From: Chryseobacterium sp. ERMR1:04
GTDB lineage: Bacteria > Bacteroidota > Bacteroidia > Flavobacteriales > Weeksellaceae
Direction: 5' to 3'
Length of the DNA: 64,000 nucleotides
Assembly: GCF_001297705.1 (NCBI RefSeq)
Contig: NZ_LIRF01000008.1
Span: forward strand, 124,001-188,000
Below, piece by piece: positions 25,560 through 35,468 of this stretch. The notes beneath the pieces were generated by a model. The model had not been told where the DNA came from and ran no database searches. It saw only the letters and a program-made list of their open reading frames with translations. The translations under genes were made by a program, and so were the position numbers. Numbering within the stretch: the stretch's first letter is position 1; each line of letters opens with the position of its first letter.

Positions 25560-27772
25560 GTTTGGATTTAGAAGGAAATTTCAAAGCAAAACTAGTTGCT
25601 TCATCCTCCGGAAATGCCATCGCAAAAGATCTTAACGGAAATTATTTTGCAGTAGATGCAAATGCTGATGGAGATATTAGTAAAGACGAAGCTGAAAAAG
25701 TAAGTGAACTAAATTTATCAAATTCTAATATATATCAGCTTGACGGAATATTTCAATTCAGAAATCTTGTAAAACTTGACTGCTCCAATAATACCATTCA
25801 AAGATTAGAACTACAGGGCCTTGAAAGTCTACAGACAATTATTGCCAACAATAACAATATCTCTGGTGCTTATTTTCAATATTCTCCAAGTATAAAAAAT
25901 ATTGATTTAGCTAATAACAGCCTTATTTATATTAACGTATCAAATTTACCAAATCTTATTACTCTTAATGTATCCGGAAATCAGCTTTCAGGCTTGTCTT
26001 TTGTTGATGCACATTCAAACAATATTCAAACCCTTAATGTTTCGAACAATCCTGCATTAACGGAAGTTTTAAAAGACAGTTCTGATATTTTACCTTCCAC
26101 AGGAAGTATTTCACAAACCATCAGTACAATACCCTATCTTGATCCGGCTTTTAAAGCAGCATTACTTTATTCATCCTCATCTAATATGGTTGCAAAAAAT
26201 CTTAGCAATCAATATTTTAAAATTGACGCAAACGGAGATGGTATTTTACAATTGTCTGAGCTTTCTCAAATCAAAGAATTGGATTTGAATGAATCGTATC
26301 CTACTACTCCTACATCTTTAAGCTCTATCAATACCTACGGAATGATTAATTTGAAAAAAATCAAATGTGATGGCGGCGGGCTAGAAAATATGGGGCAAAC
26401 AACATTCTATTATTGGGGTAGTTTATATGATGTAGATTTGAAAGGTTCTCCAAATCTAGAAACTATATCTTTTAATGATAATCCTTTAAGAGGAATTGAT
26501 ATAAGCAATATGGCCAATTTGACTAGCCTAGAAATAAGCATTCAAAACAATTCTTTTACACCGCATAGCTTACCCAAACAAGGAATTAGGTTGAAATACT
26601 TAAAAGGGGAAAACTGTACATCTCTTATAAATATTGATTTGAGTTTTCAAAGTGCTTTAGAAACTGTTAATCTAAAAAATTGTATTTCTCTCACTCAATT
26701 TAATCATAACCATCAAGATTATTTCGGTCCAAACCACATTTCATCACCAGAAAAACTGGCTTTAAGAGATGTGAATTTAGAAGGTTGCACGAATTTAATT
26801 TCCACCAATGTTGCAAGAACAAGTCTTACTAATCTAAATGTGGAAAATTGTCCAAACTTACAAGAAATTATAGCCTATAAAGGTTTACTTACAACCACAG
26901 ATAATATTTTAATGGATAACAGTCCAAATATCAAAGCATTATCTGTAACGGCCAACAAAATTACAAATGTAGACTTATCTAAAATGCCAAGTGTAGAAAT
27001 ATTAGACTGTAATTCTAACTTGATCACAAGTATTGAAGGGAGTTCAAACAAGTTAAAAAAACTGCATATCTATAATAATAATCTGGCAACACTAAATATT
27101 CATAACATTCCAAATGTAGAGCTTATAGCGCTCGGGTATAATAAATTCGTCGATCTGGATTTTAGCGGACATCAAAAATTACAAACTATTCTTGTAAAAG
27201 ATTATAATTACAATGAGTTTTACGATAGTAATGTAACCGCTATCAACAGTAACGCTTATCTAAAAAGTTTAAATGTGAATAATTGTCCCAATATGCAATC
27301 TATTTTAGTATTGTCTTCAGTACTAGAAAGAATGTATATAAAAAACGGAGTTAATGATTTTATTGATTATTTTATTGACTTTGGGGGTTCATCCCCAAGT
27401 CAATTTATCTGTTGTGATGCGAGTGAGGCCACAGCTGTGCAGGATCAATTAGATTTGATGGGCAATACTACTTGTGTAGTTTATACAGATTGTAATACAA
27501 CAGGACCTGTATTATCAAAAATAGATGTTACTAAAGATAGAACCTCAGTAAACGTTTATCCTAATCCTACAAAAGGAGAGATAAACATTACTGCAGATTC
27601 TAAAATCAATTCTATTGAAATCTACGATGCTCAGGGAAGAATTGTTCAGAAACAAATAGGTATTAATTCTCAGCATACAAAGCTTTCAATTCACAGTGCA
27701 ATTTCGGGAACTTATATTTTCAAAATAATTACAGAAAAAGAAACACTTATTAAAAAAATAATTAAAAACTAA
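25496..27772 (+). CDS. T9SS-secreted protein with EF-hand-like loops and leucine-rich repeats
   Basis: 758-residue exported protein. Signal peptide MKTKLFYLLSFLMISMGMKA, cleaved before QSLDL. Two modules open with FKAKL/FKAAL, then NYFAVDANADGDISKDEA (about residue 48) or YFKIDANGDGILQLSEL (about 240). Both match the 12-residue EF-hand calcium loop DxNxDGxIxxxE. Each is followed by irregular leucine-rich repeats of the type LVKLDCSNNTIQRLELQGL. The last 80 residues are a T9SS type A sorting domain (VNVYPNPTKGEINI, IEIYDAQGRIV, GTYIFKI). It is probably a surface adhesin or binding protein. It is the first of two tandem paralogues. Confidence 0.88.
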   Translation: MKTKLFYLLSFLMISMGMKAQSLDLEGNFKAKLVASSSGNAIAKDLNGNYFAVDANADGDISKDEAEKVSELNLSNSNIYQLDGIFQFRNLVKLDCSNNTIQRLELQGLESLQTIIANNNNISGAYFQYSPSIKNIDLANNSLIYINVSNLPNLITLNVSGNQLSGLSFVDAHSNNIQTLNVSNNPALTEVLKDSSDILPSTGSISQTISTIPYLDPAFKAALLYSSSSNMVAKNLSNQYFKIDANGDGILQLSELSQIKELDLNESYPTTPTSLSSINTYGMINLKKIKCDGGGLENMGQTTFYYWGSLYDVDLKGSPNLETISFNDNPLRGIDISNMANLTSLEISIQNNSFTPHSLPKQGIRLKYLKGENCTSLINIDLSFQSALETVNLKNCISLTQFNHNHQDYFGPNHISSPEKLALRDVNLEGCTNLISTNVARTSLTNLNVENCPNLQEIIAYKGLLTTTDNILMDNSPNIKALSVTANKITNVDLSKMPSVEILDCNSNLITSIEGSSNKLKKLHIYNNNLATLNIHNIPNVELIALGYNKFVDLDFSGHQKLQTILVKDYNYNEFYDSNVTAINSNAYLKSLNVNNCPNMQSILVLSSVLERMYIKNGVNDFIDYFIDFGGSSPSQFICCDASEATAVQDQLDLMGNTTCVVYTDCNTTGPVLSKIDVTKDRTSVNVYPNPTKGEINITADSKINSIEIYDAQGRIVQKQIGINSQHTKLSIHSAISGTYIFKIITEKETLIKKIIKN
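27541..27709 (+). repeat. Shared 3' cassette of the LRR paralogues, copy 1
   Basis: 169 bp encoding most of the T9SS sorting domain, almost identical to 31343-31511, while the central repeats of the two genes differ. Confidence 0.9.
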
Positions 27773-27797
27773 GGCTCTAGCTACTTGGAAACTATAA

Positions 27798-27825
27798 AAT
27801 CATGTCTGTAATTTCAGGCATGATT
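27798..27825 (+). terminator. Hairpin between the LRR paralogues
   Basis: 11-bp stem AATCATGTCTG / CAGGCATGATT (one G-U) with loop TAATTT. It is followed by AAAA rather than T, so it is a weak terminator at best and may act as an attenuator or processing site. Confidence 0.45.
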
Positions 27826-27921
27826 AAAATTAAAAACACACAATACATTATAATATTATGAAAACAAAATTATTTTATTTACTTTCTTTCTTAATGATTA
27901 GCATGGGAATGAAAGCGCAAA
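27826..27921 (+). repeat. Shared 5' cassette of the LRR paralogues, copy 2
   Basis: Second copy of the 96-bp leader and signal-peptide cassette at 25464-25559. Confidence 0.9.
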
Positions 27922-30900
27922 ACATCTACATTCCTGATGCTAATTTTAAAGCTAAACTGCTATCTTCATCAGCTAATAACACAGTTGCCAAAGATTTAAA
28001 TGGAAACTATTTTGCTATTGACGCTAACGGCGATGGGCAAATACAACAGAGTGAGGCAAATCAGGTAAGTGAGTTAAATATACTATTTAATGGAAATGCT
28101 GGTATTCCATATACAACTATAACCTCCATACATGGTATTAAAAACTTTACTGCTTTAAAAACATTTAAGTTAGAAACTGGAAATACAAATTACTATACCG
28201 GCTCGATTGATTTATCTAATATGACAAATTTAGAAAACATAGACCTATCTATAGATTTTAAAGGTAATCTTAATCATGATATCAATGTCTCTAATTGTAC
28301 AGCTTTACAAATATTCAAAACAGGTCTTATATCTGCATCCCCTAATTTTACTTTTACTGGATGCACAGGATTAAAGGATGTTAAATTAATTGGATACAAT
28401 GACGTTTATGGAACTCCTACTGTTAGTATAGGAACCATAAATTTGAATAACTTCATTTCTTTAAAATCTCTTTATATTGAAAATATTAATTTAAATACTT
28501 TACTACTTCAAGGATGTAATGCATTAGATAATATAACTCTTAAGGAATATAGCACTAATACAATTAGCAATACTTTAAACGTTTCCAATTTACAGAATTT
28601 AAAAACTCTTACCCTTAATAAATATAATGTAAACTTAGATGCACATAACTGCCCAAATCTTATTTCTATTATTGGTGGAAATATTACAGATTTAAATGTA
28701 CAAGACTGTACGAATTTAATAGACTTAAAAGTAACATCGTTTATTAATACAATCAATGTTATCAATTGTATTAATTTAAAAAACATAAGAGGTATTCCAA
28801 AATGTAACAGTATAGATCTAAGTACAAGTAATCTCCAAAACTTAGATTCTGTAGTTTTTTATCATTCTGATTGTTATCAACAAAGTACAATGTTGTCTTC
28901 ACTTAATGTACAGAACTGTCCTAAATTAAGACAAATAACTACTTATGAATTAAATCTAACCACACTGGATGTGAGCAATTTACCGAAATTAGAGAGTTTA
29001 CAGATTCTACATTGTTTATACGATTGGCAAGGACAGAATTTAACTCATATAAATGCATCCAACTGCCCATTACTAAATGTTTTTGACATAAAAGGAACTT
29101 ATCAATTACAGTCAATTAATCTACAAAACAATTCTTCATTATCAAATATTATTTTGCACAATGGAAACTCTTATGAAAATAGATATTCTATAAATAATAT
29201 TAATTTAACAGGCTGTACTAATTTTACAAATCTCGACATCAGAAAATGTAGCTTCACAGCATTAAGCTTACCAAATTTGCCCAATCTAAAAACAATTAAT
29301 TGCAGTGATAACTTTCTAACCAATCTAGATTTTTTGAATTTACAAGCTTTAGAAACTATTACATGTGGTAAAAATAATCTCACTACACTTGTAGTTCATG
29401 ATCTGCCGAATTTAATAAACTTTGACTACAGCGATGGACAATTAGCTTCAGTAGATTTTCAGAATTTACCAAAATTAAAGAATCTTAGTTTTAACAATAA
29501 TCAGCTAACAAATTTAATACTGGCTAACATACCTTTAATTGAAAAATTAGAATGCAATAATAATCTTTTGATAAATTTAAATCTACAGAATTTACCTTTA
29601 AAATATTTGGATTGTAGTAACAATCAAATATCATCATTAGCTGTAAACAATCTCACTTTACTCGAGTTTTTAAACTGCGCCCATAATCAAATATCCAGTC
29701 TAAATCTTACAAATAACAATAATCTAGGCTATTTAGATTGTAGTTACAATCAATTGACTTCTCTGGATGCTTCTATGCTAAAAGATATATTAAGCGCCTA
29801 TCCTGTAGGTCTTATGGATTGTAGCCATAATCAATTACAAACTCTAAACATTGCTGGCGTACATAGTATGAATGAAATTAATTTTTCATATAACAATCTC
29901 ACCAATATCAACTTAGATAATATATCTGCTCTACTTGGTATTAAAGGATCAAACAACCAATTAACGTCAGTAGACTTAAGTAAGTATTATCATGATGGCT
30001 ACACCACATATACAGAATTGTTAGACCTTAGTAATAATAATCTTACAACATTAATACTTAAAAATAATATAACAGAGGTCACACCCTATACAGATTTATC
30101 TGGTAATCCAAACTTACATTATATCTGCTGTGATGACGTAGAAATAAATGATTTACAAGCGCTTATTAGTCAATATGGATACAATTGTAATATAAACACC
30201 TACTGTAATTTCACCCCAGGCGGTAATTACAACACTATTACTGGAACCGTAAAATTTGATGAAACCAACAATGGTTGCGATACTAATGATGAGGCTTTCC
30301 AACATCTAAAACTTAAAGTGAATAACGGAACAACAACAGAAGAGACCTTCGTTAAAAATGATGGAAAATATGATTTCTTTACCCAAGCAGGAGATTTTAC
30401 TGTAACCGCAGAACCAGAAAATCCATCACTTTACACCGTGACACCATCAACTTTCACTACAAACTTCGCAGACAGCAACAACAATATTTCAACACAAAAT
30501 ATTTGCGTAACTAAAAATGGGAATGTAAAAGATCTGGAAGTAGTTTTTGCTCCAGTTACAGATGCAAGACCTGGCTTTGATGCTGTTTATAAAGTGATCT
30601 GGAGAAATAAAGGAAATACTACGCTTTCAGGAAGTGTGAGTATTAATTTTAATAATTCTAAAATGAGTTTCCTATCTTCAGTATTGCCTTCTTCGATTTC
30701 AGGAAATCAGGTAACATTCAATTTCACCAATTTAAAGCCTTATGCTAATACTGCTTCTGAAATTACATTCAATATAAACCCTCCTACTCACGCAACAAAT
30801 CCTGTACATATTGGGGACATCCTTAATTTTTCAGCGAACATAACTCCACTATCCGGAGATGCAAATCAAGACGACAATCAATTCACTTATAACCAAACGG

Positions 30901-31574
30901 TTGTAGGCTCATATGATCCGAATGATATTACTTGCCTTGAAGGAAATACAATTCCATTATCAATGGTAGGAAAATACCTTCATTATATGGTTAATTTTGA
31001 AAATACAGGAACAGCCCCAGCGAGTAATATTGTTGTGGAAATGGAAATTAATCCTGATGATTTTGATATTTCTTCATTACAATTGCAAAACACTTCACAT
31101 CAATCTTACACTAAAATTAATGGCAATAAAGTAGAATTTATGATGAAAGACATTAACCTTGCCGCTGCTGCACATGGAAATATTGCCTTGAAAATTAAAT
31201 CTAAAAATAATTTGGCTTCGGGTGACAGTGTAAGCAATAAAGCAAATATCTATTTTGATTATAATTTCCCTATAGAAACCAATGATGCGGTTACCAATAT
31301 AGACGGAGCAACATTATCTTCTAAAGACATCACTAAAGATAAAACCTCAGTAAATATATATCCTAATCCGACAAAAGGAGACGTAAACATTACTGCAGAT
31401 TCTAAAATCAATTCTATTGAAATCTACGATGCTCAGGGAAGAATTGTTCAGAAGCAAATAGGTATTAATTCTCAACATACAAAGCTTTCAATTCACAGTG
31501 CAATTTCGGGAGTATACATTTTTAAAATAATCACCGAAAAAGAGGTACTCATGAAAAAGATTATCAAAAACTAA
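27858..31574 (+). CDS. Large T9SS-secreted EF-hand/LRR protein with DUF7619-like domain
   Basis: 1238-residue paralogue of the preceding gene, with the same signal peptide. Order: one EF-hand-type loop (AIDANGDGQIQQSEA, about 53), a long array of irregular leucine-rich repeats of about 20 residues (N-x-L-x-x-L-x-C-x-x-N, to about 760), a CCDD-containing cap, a GTVKFDETNNGCD segment, then a beta-rich DUF11/DUF7619-like domain (GSYDPNDITCLEGNTI, YLHYMVNFENTGTAPASNIVV), and the T9SS sorting domain (VNIYPNPTKGDVNI to MKKIIKN). The DUF7619 and sorting pair is typical of large flavobacterial surface proteins. The LRR ligand is unknown. Confidence 0.88.
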   Translation: MKTKLFYLLSFLMISMGMKAQNIYIPDANFKAKLLSSSANNTVAKDLNGNYFAIDANGDGQIQQSEANQVSELNILFNGNAGIPYTTITSIHGIKNFTALKTFKLETGNTNYYTGSIDLSNMTNLENIDLSIDFKGNLNHDINVSNCTALQIFKTGLISASPNFTFTGCTGLKDVKLIGYNDVYGTPTVSIGTINLNNFISLKSLYIENINLNTLLLQGCNALDNITLKEYSTNTISNTLNVSNLQNLKTLTLNKYNVNLDAHNCPNLISIIGGNITDLNVQDCTNLIDLKVTSFINTINVINCINLKNIRGIPKCNSIDLSTSNLQNLDSVVFYHSDCYQQSTMLSSLNVQNCPKLRQITTYELNLTTLDVSNLPKLESLQILHCLYDWQGQNLTHINASNCPLLNVFDIKGTYQLQSINLQNNSSLSNIILHNGNSYENRYSINNINLTGCTNFTNLDIRKCSFTALSLPNLPNLKTINCSDNFLTNLDFLNLQALETITCGKNNLTTLVVHDLPNLINFDYSDGQLASVDFQNLPKLKNLSFNNNQLTNLILANIPLIEKLECNNNLLINLNLQNLPLKYLDCSNNQISSLAVNNLTLLEFLNCAHNQISSLNLTNNNNLGYLDCSYNQLTSLDASMLKDILSAYPVGLMDCSHNQLQTLNIAGVHSMNEINFSYNNLTNINLDNISALLGIKGSNNQLTSVDLSKYYHDGYTTYTELLDLSNNNLTTLILKNNITEVTPYTDLSGNPNLHYICCDDVEINDLQALISQYGYNCNINTYCNFTPGGNYNTITGTVKFDETNNGCDTNDEAFQHLKLKVNNGTTTEETFVKNDGKYDFFTQAGDFTVTAEPENPSLYTVTPSTFTTNFADSNNNISTQNICVTKNGNVKDLEVVFAPVTDARPGFDAVYKVIWRNKGNTTLSGSVSINFNNSKMSFLSSVLPSSISGNQVTFNFTNLKPYANTASEITFNINPPTHATNPVHIGDILNFSANITPLSGDANQDDNQFTYNQTVVGSYDPNDITCLEGNTIPLSMVGKYLHYMVNFENTGTAPASNIVVEMEINPDDFDISSLQLQNTSHQSYTKINGNKVEFMMKDINLAAAAHGNIALKIKSKNNLASGDSVSNKANIYFDYNFPIETNDAVTNIDGATLSSKDITKDKTSVNIYPNPTKGDVNITADSKINSIEIYDAQGRIVQKQIGINSQHTKLSIHSAISGVYIFKIITEKEVLMKKIIKN
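31343..31511 (+). repeat. Shared 3' cassette of the LRR paralogues, copy 2
   Basis: Second copy of the 169-bp sorting-domain cassette at 27541-27709. Confidence 0.9.
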
Positions 31575-31592
31575 AAAAAATATTTTAAATAC

Positions 31593-31626
31593 ATTCCCCT
31601 TTCATTTAGTAAGGGGAATTTTATTT
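31593..31626 (+). terminator. Terminator after the LRR paralogues
   Basis: 9-bp perfect stem ATTCCCCTT / AAGGGGAAT with a 9-nt loop, then TTTTATTTTT. Confidence 0.88.
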
Positions 31627-31765
31627 TTCAACCCATTATAAGCATAATGTAATTCAACAATCTAAAAACAACATCCTCATCTAAAATTAACATCAAATAT
31701 CATTAAATATTGAATTATTTACAACATATTACCTATATTAGCATAACAAAAAGCAACAATCTTTT

Positions 31766-33436
31766 ATGAGAACAAAACTACTACCTATTACTGGCTTGGT
31801 ACTATCCAGCCTATTTATTAATCAAATTAAAGCTCAAGATTATCAGCCACTCACTATTCAAAGTGGATTCAATGCTGACGTCATTGCCAACGGTGTCGGA
31901 TCTTCCACTTCATCCACAAACAGTGATGTTGATGGTGTAAATTACGCCTTTATATCCAGAGATTTCCAAGCCACCTCTTCAAGTACTCCACTTACCTATG
32001 GACTTCCCATCAACGGAACCATAAATTCTGCGGTAGCATCAACCTCAGGTCTGACTTATCAGATGGCTTCTTACAGCGCAAACAATTCATTAAGACTACA
32101 AAATGCAGGAAGCAGCGGAACTCTTGCTTTTTCAACTCCTATTCCGGCAATCAGTTTATATATGCTGATAACTGGAGGAAGTGGATCGTGTATTGTAGAT
32201 GCTACTGTAAATTTCTCAGACGGTAGTTCACAAGCTTTCGCAGGATTACCTGTTTCGGATTGGTATGGAGGCAGTAATTATGCTATTCAGGGAATTGGAA
32301 GAGTTAATCTTAATAATGACGGTTTAGAATCCGGAGGGGGTACTAATCCGAGGATATATCAAGTTCCTCTAGCAATTATCACAGCTAATCAATCAAAAAA
32401 TATTCAAAGTGTAACGGTAACCAAAGTATCAGGAGGTGTTCCCAATATTTTTGCATTCTCTGCGGATGCTTATAACTCTTGTGGTGCTGCTACCAATATT
32501 ACTCCAACAACAGGAATGACATCTGCAGTATTAAACTGGACTGCACCTAGCAATCCTCCTGCGGCTGGATATCAATATTATTACACGACATCTACAACCC
32601 CACCTACAGCTACAACAACTCCTTCGGGAAGTGTGCCGGCGGGTATTACAACAGTAAATTTATCCAATCTTACATTGGGACAAACCTATTATTTCTGGGT
32701 AAGAACAAACTGTGGATCTAGCCAAGGATTCTGGAAAATGAAACAATTTACAACAGGACAAATTCCTACTACATATACAGGTGGAGATATCAATACAATG
32801 TATAATAATACAGTTTCTACCACTTCCACTACCAATTGTCCTGCAACTCTTACCGTAAGCGTTCCGGTAGGTTATAAGATAAAATCTACTGATGTTTCTT
32901 ACACAATGACAACTGCGAGTGATGGGTGGATTGCTGAACAAAAAAGTTTGTTGGTTTGCACAAATAATAATACAACAGAAGCATCTGTTACTTCCGGTGG
33001 AGGAAACAATGGAGGAACGTCTTCTTATAATAGAACCGGGCTAACTTTAGCCAATGATCTTACAGGAAATGTGAATTTTGAGCTTAGAGCATGGAGAACT
33101 TATGGCGGAGCCGACTGTAATGCAAATTATAATAAAGTAGATAATAATTCATGGACTGTAACGGTAACTTTGGAACCTTTAAACTTAGCGACAAACGAGG
33201 TAAAAGCTGAAAAGCAATTAGTCGTTTATCCTAATCCTTTCACTGATGTTTTAAACATTGAAAAATCAGATAATATAAAACGTGCTGTGGTTACTGACCT
33301 TTCAGGAATTACGGTAAGAACTTTTGAAAATCCTTCTTTAGGATTACCATTAGAAAGTCTGAAAACAGGAGTTTATATTTTAACATTAACATTGAAAGAC
33401 GGTACGTTAAAAAGCACAAAAATTATTAAAAAATAA
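31766..33436 (+). CDS. T9SS-secreted protein with fibronectin type III domain
   Basis: 556-residue exported protein with signal peptide MRTKLLPITGLVLSSLFINQIKA. Residues 25-230 form a Ser/Thr/Gly-rich beta domain beginning YQPLTIQSGFNADVIANGVG. Residues about 238-330 are a fibronectin type III domain (SAVLNWTAPS, then YYYTTSTTPP and TVNLSNLTLGQTYYFWVRTNCG). A second beta domain with paired Cys (TTNCPATLTVSVP, GGADCNANY) follows, then the T9SS sorting domain (LVVYPNPFTDVLNI to STKIIKK). It has its own leader and terminator. It is probably a surface or released binding protein; no enzyme motif is visible. Confidence 0.85.
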   Translation: MRTKLLPITGLVLSSLFINQIKAQDYQPLTIQSGFNADVIANGVGSSTSSTNSDVDGVNYAFISRDFQATSSSTPLTYGLPINGTINSAVASTSGLTYQMASYSANNSLRLQNAGSSGTLAFSTPIPAISLYMLITGGSGSCIVDATVNFSDGSSQAFAGLPVSDWYGGSNYAIQGIGRVNLNNDGLESGGGTNPRIYQVPLAIITANQSKNIQSVTVTKVSGGVPNIFAFSADAYNSCGAATNITPTTGMTSAVLNWTAPSNPPAAGYQYYYTTSTTPPTATTTPSGSVPAGITTVNLSNLTLGQTYYFWVRTNCGSSQGFWKMKQFTTGQIPTTYTGGDINTMYNNTVSTTSTTNCPATLTVSVPVGYKIKSTDVSYTMTTASDGWIAEQKSLLVCTNNNTTEASVTSGGGNNGGTSSYNRTGLTLANDLTGNVNFELRAWRTYGGADCNANYNKVDNNSWTVTVTLEPLNLATNEVKAEKQLVVYPNPFTDVLNIEKSDNIKRAVVTDLSGITVRTFENPSLGLPLESLKTGVYILTLTLKDGTLKSTKIIKK

Positions 33437-33465
33437 TACAACAGCTAATAATTAATCAACAAAAA

Positions 33466-33490
33466 ACCGGACGCTGCGTCCGGTTTTTTT
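33466..33490 (+). terminator. Terminator of the FN3 gene
   Basis: 8-bp GC-rich stem ACCGGACG / CGTCCGGT with loop CTG and a T7 run. The A run on the other side suggests it also serves the convergent OsmC gene. Confidence 0.92.
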
Positions 33491-33511
33491 ATTAATAAGG
33501 TAAAAGGAAAA

Positions 33512-33931
33512 TTAAATTTTCTCTCCGTTTACATAAACTTCATATCCTATTTCTACATTCGGTTCTAAGGTTTTAGAAACTGAACAGTATTTATCGAAAG
33601 ATAATTCTGCTGCTTTTTGCGCTTTTTTAGGATCAATATTTCCTTCCAGCAAAAACTTCACATTAATGCTTTTGAAAGGTTTCGCATCCTCTATCTGAAC
33701 CCTTTCTCCTTCTACTTCTGCCTGAAAACCTGTAATTTCCTGTCTTTGTTTTTTCAAAATAGAAACTACATCTATTCCGCTACATCCTGCAACCGCCATC
33801 AAAACACTTTCCATAGGAGATACTCCTTTCGCTCCTGGTTGTGTGGTATTATCCAAAAGAATAGAATTCCCTTGAGAATTGGTACATTCAAATAAAAAAT
33901 CGTCGTTTATTCTGTTAAGTGTAATCTTCAT
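33512..33931 (-). CDS. OsmC-family thiol peroxidase-like protein
   Basis: 139-residue cytosolic OsmC/Ohr-fold protein, expected to reduce organic hydroperoxides with two Cys. The first catalytic Cys is in MAVAGCSGIDVVSIL and the second in FDKYCSVSKTLEP. GAKGVSPMESVLMAVAG is the usual active-site helix lead. The length is normal. It is monocistronic and convergent with the FN3 gene. The gap upstream (33932-34066) holds only a CATTCTGAGCGGAGTTGAAG remnant of an intergenic repeat. OsmC versus YhfA-type subfamily cannot be settled. Confidence 0.93.
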   Translation of the reverse strand: MKITLNRINDDFLFECTNSQGNSILLDNTTQPGAKGVSPMESVLMAVAGCSGIDVVSILKKQRQEITGFQAEVEGERVQIEDAKPFKSINVKFLLEGNIDPKKAQKAAELSFDKYCSVSKTLEPNVEIGYEVYVNGEKI

Positions 33932-34066
33932 TTGTTGAATTTATTTAAGATACTCCAACTTTCCTCAGCATGACCATTCTAATATGATCTGTTAAAAAGC
34001 ACAGTGTTAACCAGTGTCATTCTGAGCGGAGTTGAAGCGTTTATTAATTATTTAATCTTTACAAAA

Positions 34067-35389
34067 TTATAAAATTCCTCTCGCTTTTATCTCTAAATAT
34101 TTATTGATAACATCAATATTTAAATTTTCAGGAAGTGTATATACCGTATAAATGCCATATTTACGAAGTTCCTGGATGATAAGTTTCTTTTCAAACTCAA
34201 ATTTCTCAGCAATAATTTCATCATAGATCTCTTGCATATTTTCCGGATTTTTATTGATCAACGTGTGAAGTTCTGCATTTTTGAAAAACACCACAACCAA
34301 TAAATGGTTTTTTGCAATTCCACGGAGATATTTCAATTGGCGGTTGAGTCCGTCCAGGGTTTCAAAATTAGTAAACAATAAAATTAAACTTCTTTGATTG
34401 ATGGAATATTTTACATCCTGATATAATCTGTTAAAATCACTTTCAAAAAAGTTGGTATTGATATTATAAAGCGCTTCTGATATCTTTTTAAGCTGACCCG
34501 ATTTATTCTCTGCCGCAATTTTATTTTCGGTTTTCTTTGAGAATGTCATCATTCCCGCACGATCGCCTTTCTTTAAAATAATATGAGACAAAGCCATTGT
34601 CGCATTGATTGAATAATCCAAAAGACTTAATCCGTTGAAAGGCATTTTCATGGTTCTTCCCGTATCAATCAACATAAAAATACGTTGGGATTTTTCATCC
34701 TGATATTGATTAACCATTAAACGATTTGTTTTAGAGGTCGCTTTCCAATTGATCGTTCTGATATCATCACCGGGAACATATTCTTTGATCTGCTCAAATT
34801 CCATGGTATGTCCCAGCTTTCTGATCTTTTTAATTCCGCCCATCAAGAATTCGCTTTGAAGGGCCATTAATTCATACTTTCTAAGATGCACAAATGATGG
34901 ATATGAAGCTAAATTAGCATCTTTCTGAAACCTAAATCTCTTTGAAATAAACCCTATCGGGGACGAGGCATAAATATTTAAACTCCCAAAATTATATTCA
35001 CCTCTTTCCTTTGGTTCTAACGTGTATTGAAAATAAGTATTTCTTTCTGACTCTATCTCTTTTCTGATTACAAAATCTCTCTTCTGAAACTGAAACGGTA
35101 TTTCGTCAATGATTTTAGTAGAGATTTTAAATCCATAATTATTTTTAACATCAATTTTCACGGGATTTTCATCGCCATTGGATAATTTTTCCGGTAAAAT
35201 TCTTTGTGCCAGCACTCCATCTTTTTGGTTGAAAAGCAATAGAGAATCCACCATTGCTGCAAGAAAACAAATCAATAAAACAGCATGAGCCACCATCATT
35301 ACAACAGGAAAGAAAAATGCTAAGACATACAAAATCCCCACTCCGATGAGCGCAATGAAAAAGCGAGTGTTTATGTATAAATTTTTCAT
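34067..35389 (-). CDS. DUF58 protein
   Basis: 440-residue membrane protein with two N-terminal transmembrane segments (about 8-55), a beta-sandwich middle and a von Willebrand-like DUF58 region. The DUF58 signature is clear: QIKEYVPGDDIRTINWKATSKTNRLMV, followed by the MIDTGRTM-type metal-site segment. DUF58 genes pair with MoxR ATPases, and together they are thought to act as a chaperone-like assembly system for envelope or enzyme complexes. Here MoxR is the gene just upstream in the same direction, 79 nt away, so co-transcription is likely. Confidence 0.93.
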   Translation of the reverse strand: MKNLYINTRFFIALIGVGILYVLAFFFPVVMMVAHAVLLICFLAAMVDSLLLFNQKDGVLAQRILPEKLSNGDENPVKIDVKNNYGFKISTKIIDEIPFQFQKRDFVIRKEIESERNTYFQYTLEPKERGEYNFGSLNIYASSPIGFISKRFRFQKDANLASYPSFVHLRKYELMALQSEFLMGGIKKIRKLGHTMEFEQIKEYVPGDDIRTINWKATSKTNRLMVNQYQDEKSQRIFMLIDTGRTMKMPFNGLSLLDYSINATMALSHIILKKGDRAGMMTFSKKTENKIAAENKSGQLKKISEALYNINTNFFESDFNRLYQDVKYSINQRSLILLFTNFETLDGLNRQLKYLRGIAKNHLLVVVFFKNAELHTLINKNPENMQEIYDEIIAEKFEFEKKLIIQELRKYGIYTVYTLPENLNIDVINKYLEIKARGIL

Positions 35390-35468
35390 AGGTGATAAGC
35401 TGTAAGCAGTAGGTGATAAGCTTTAAAACTTTGTGGATAACTAAGTCCTAAACCCTAATACCTATAAC

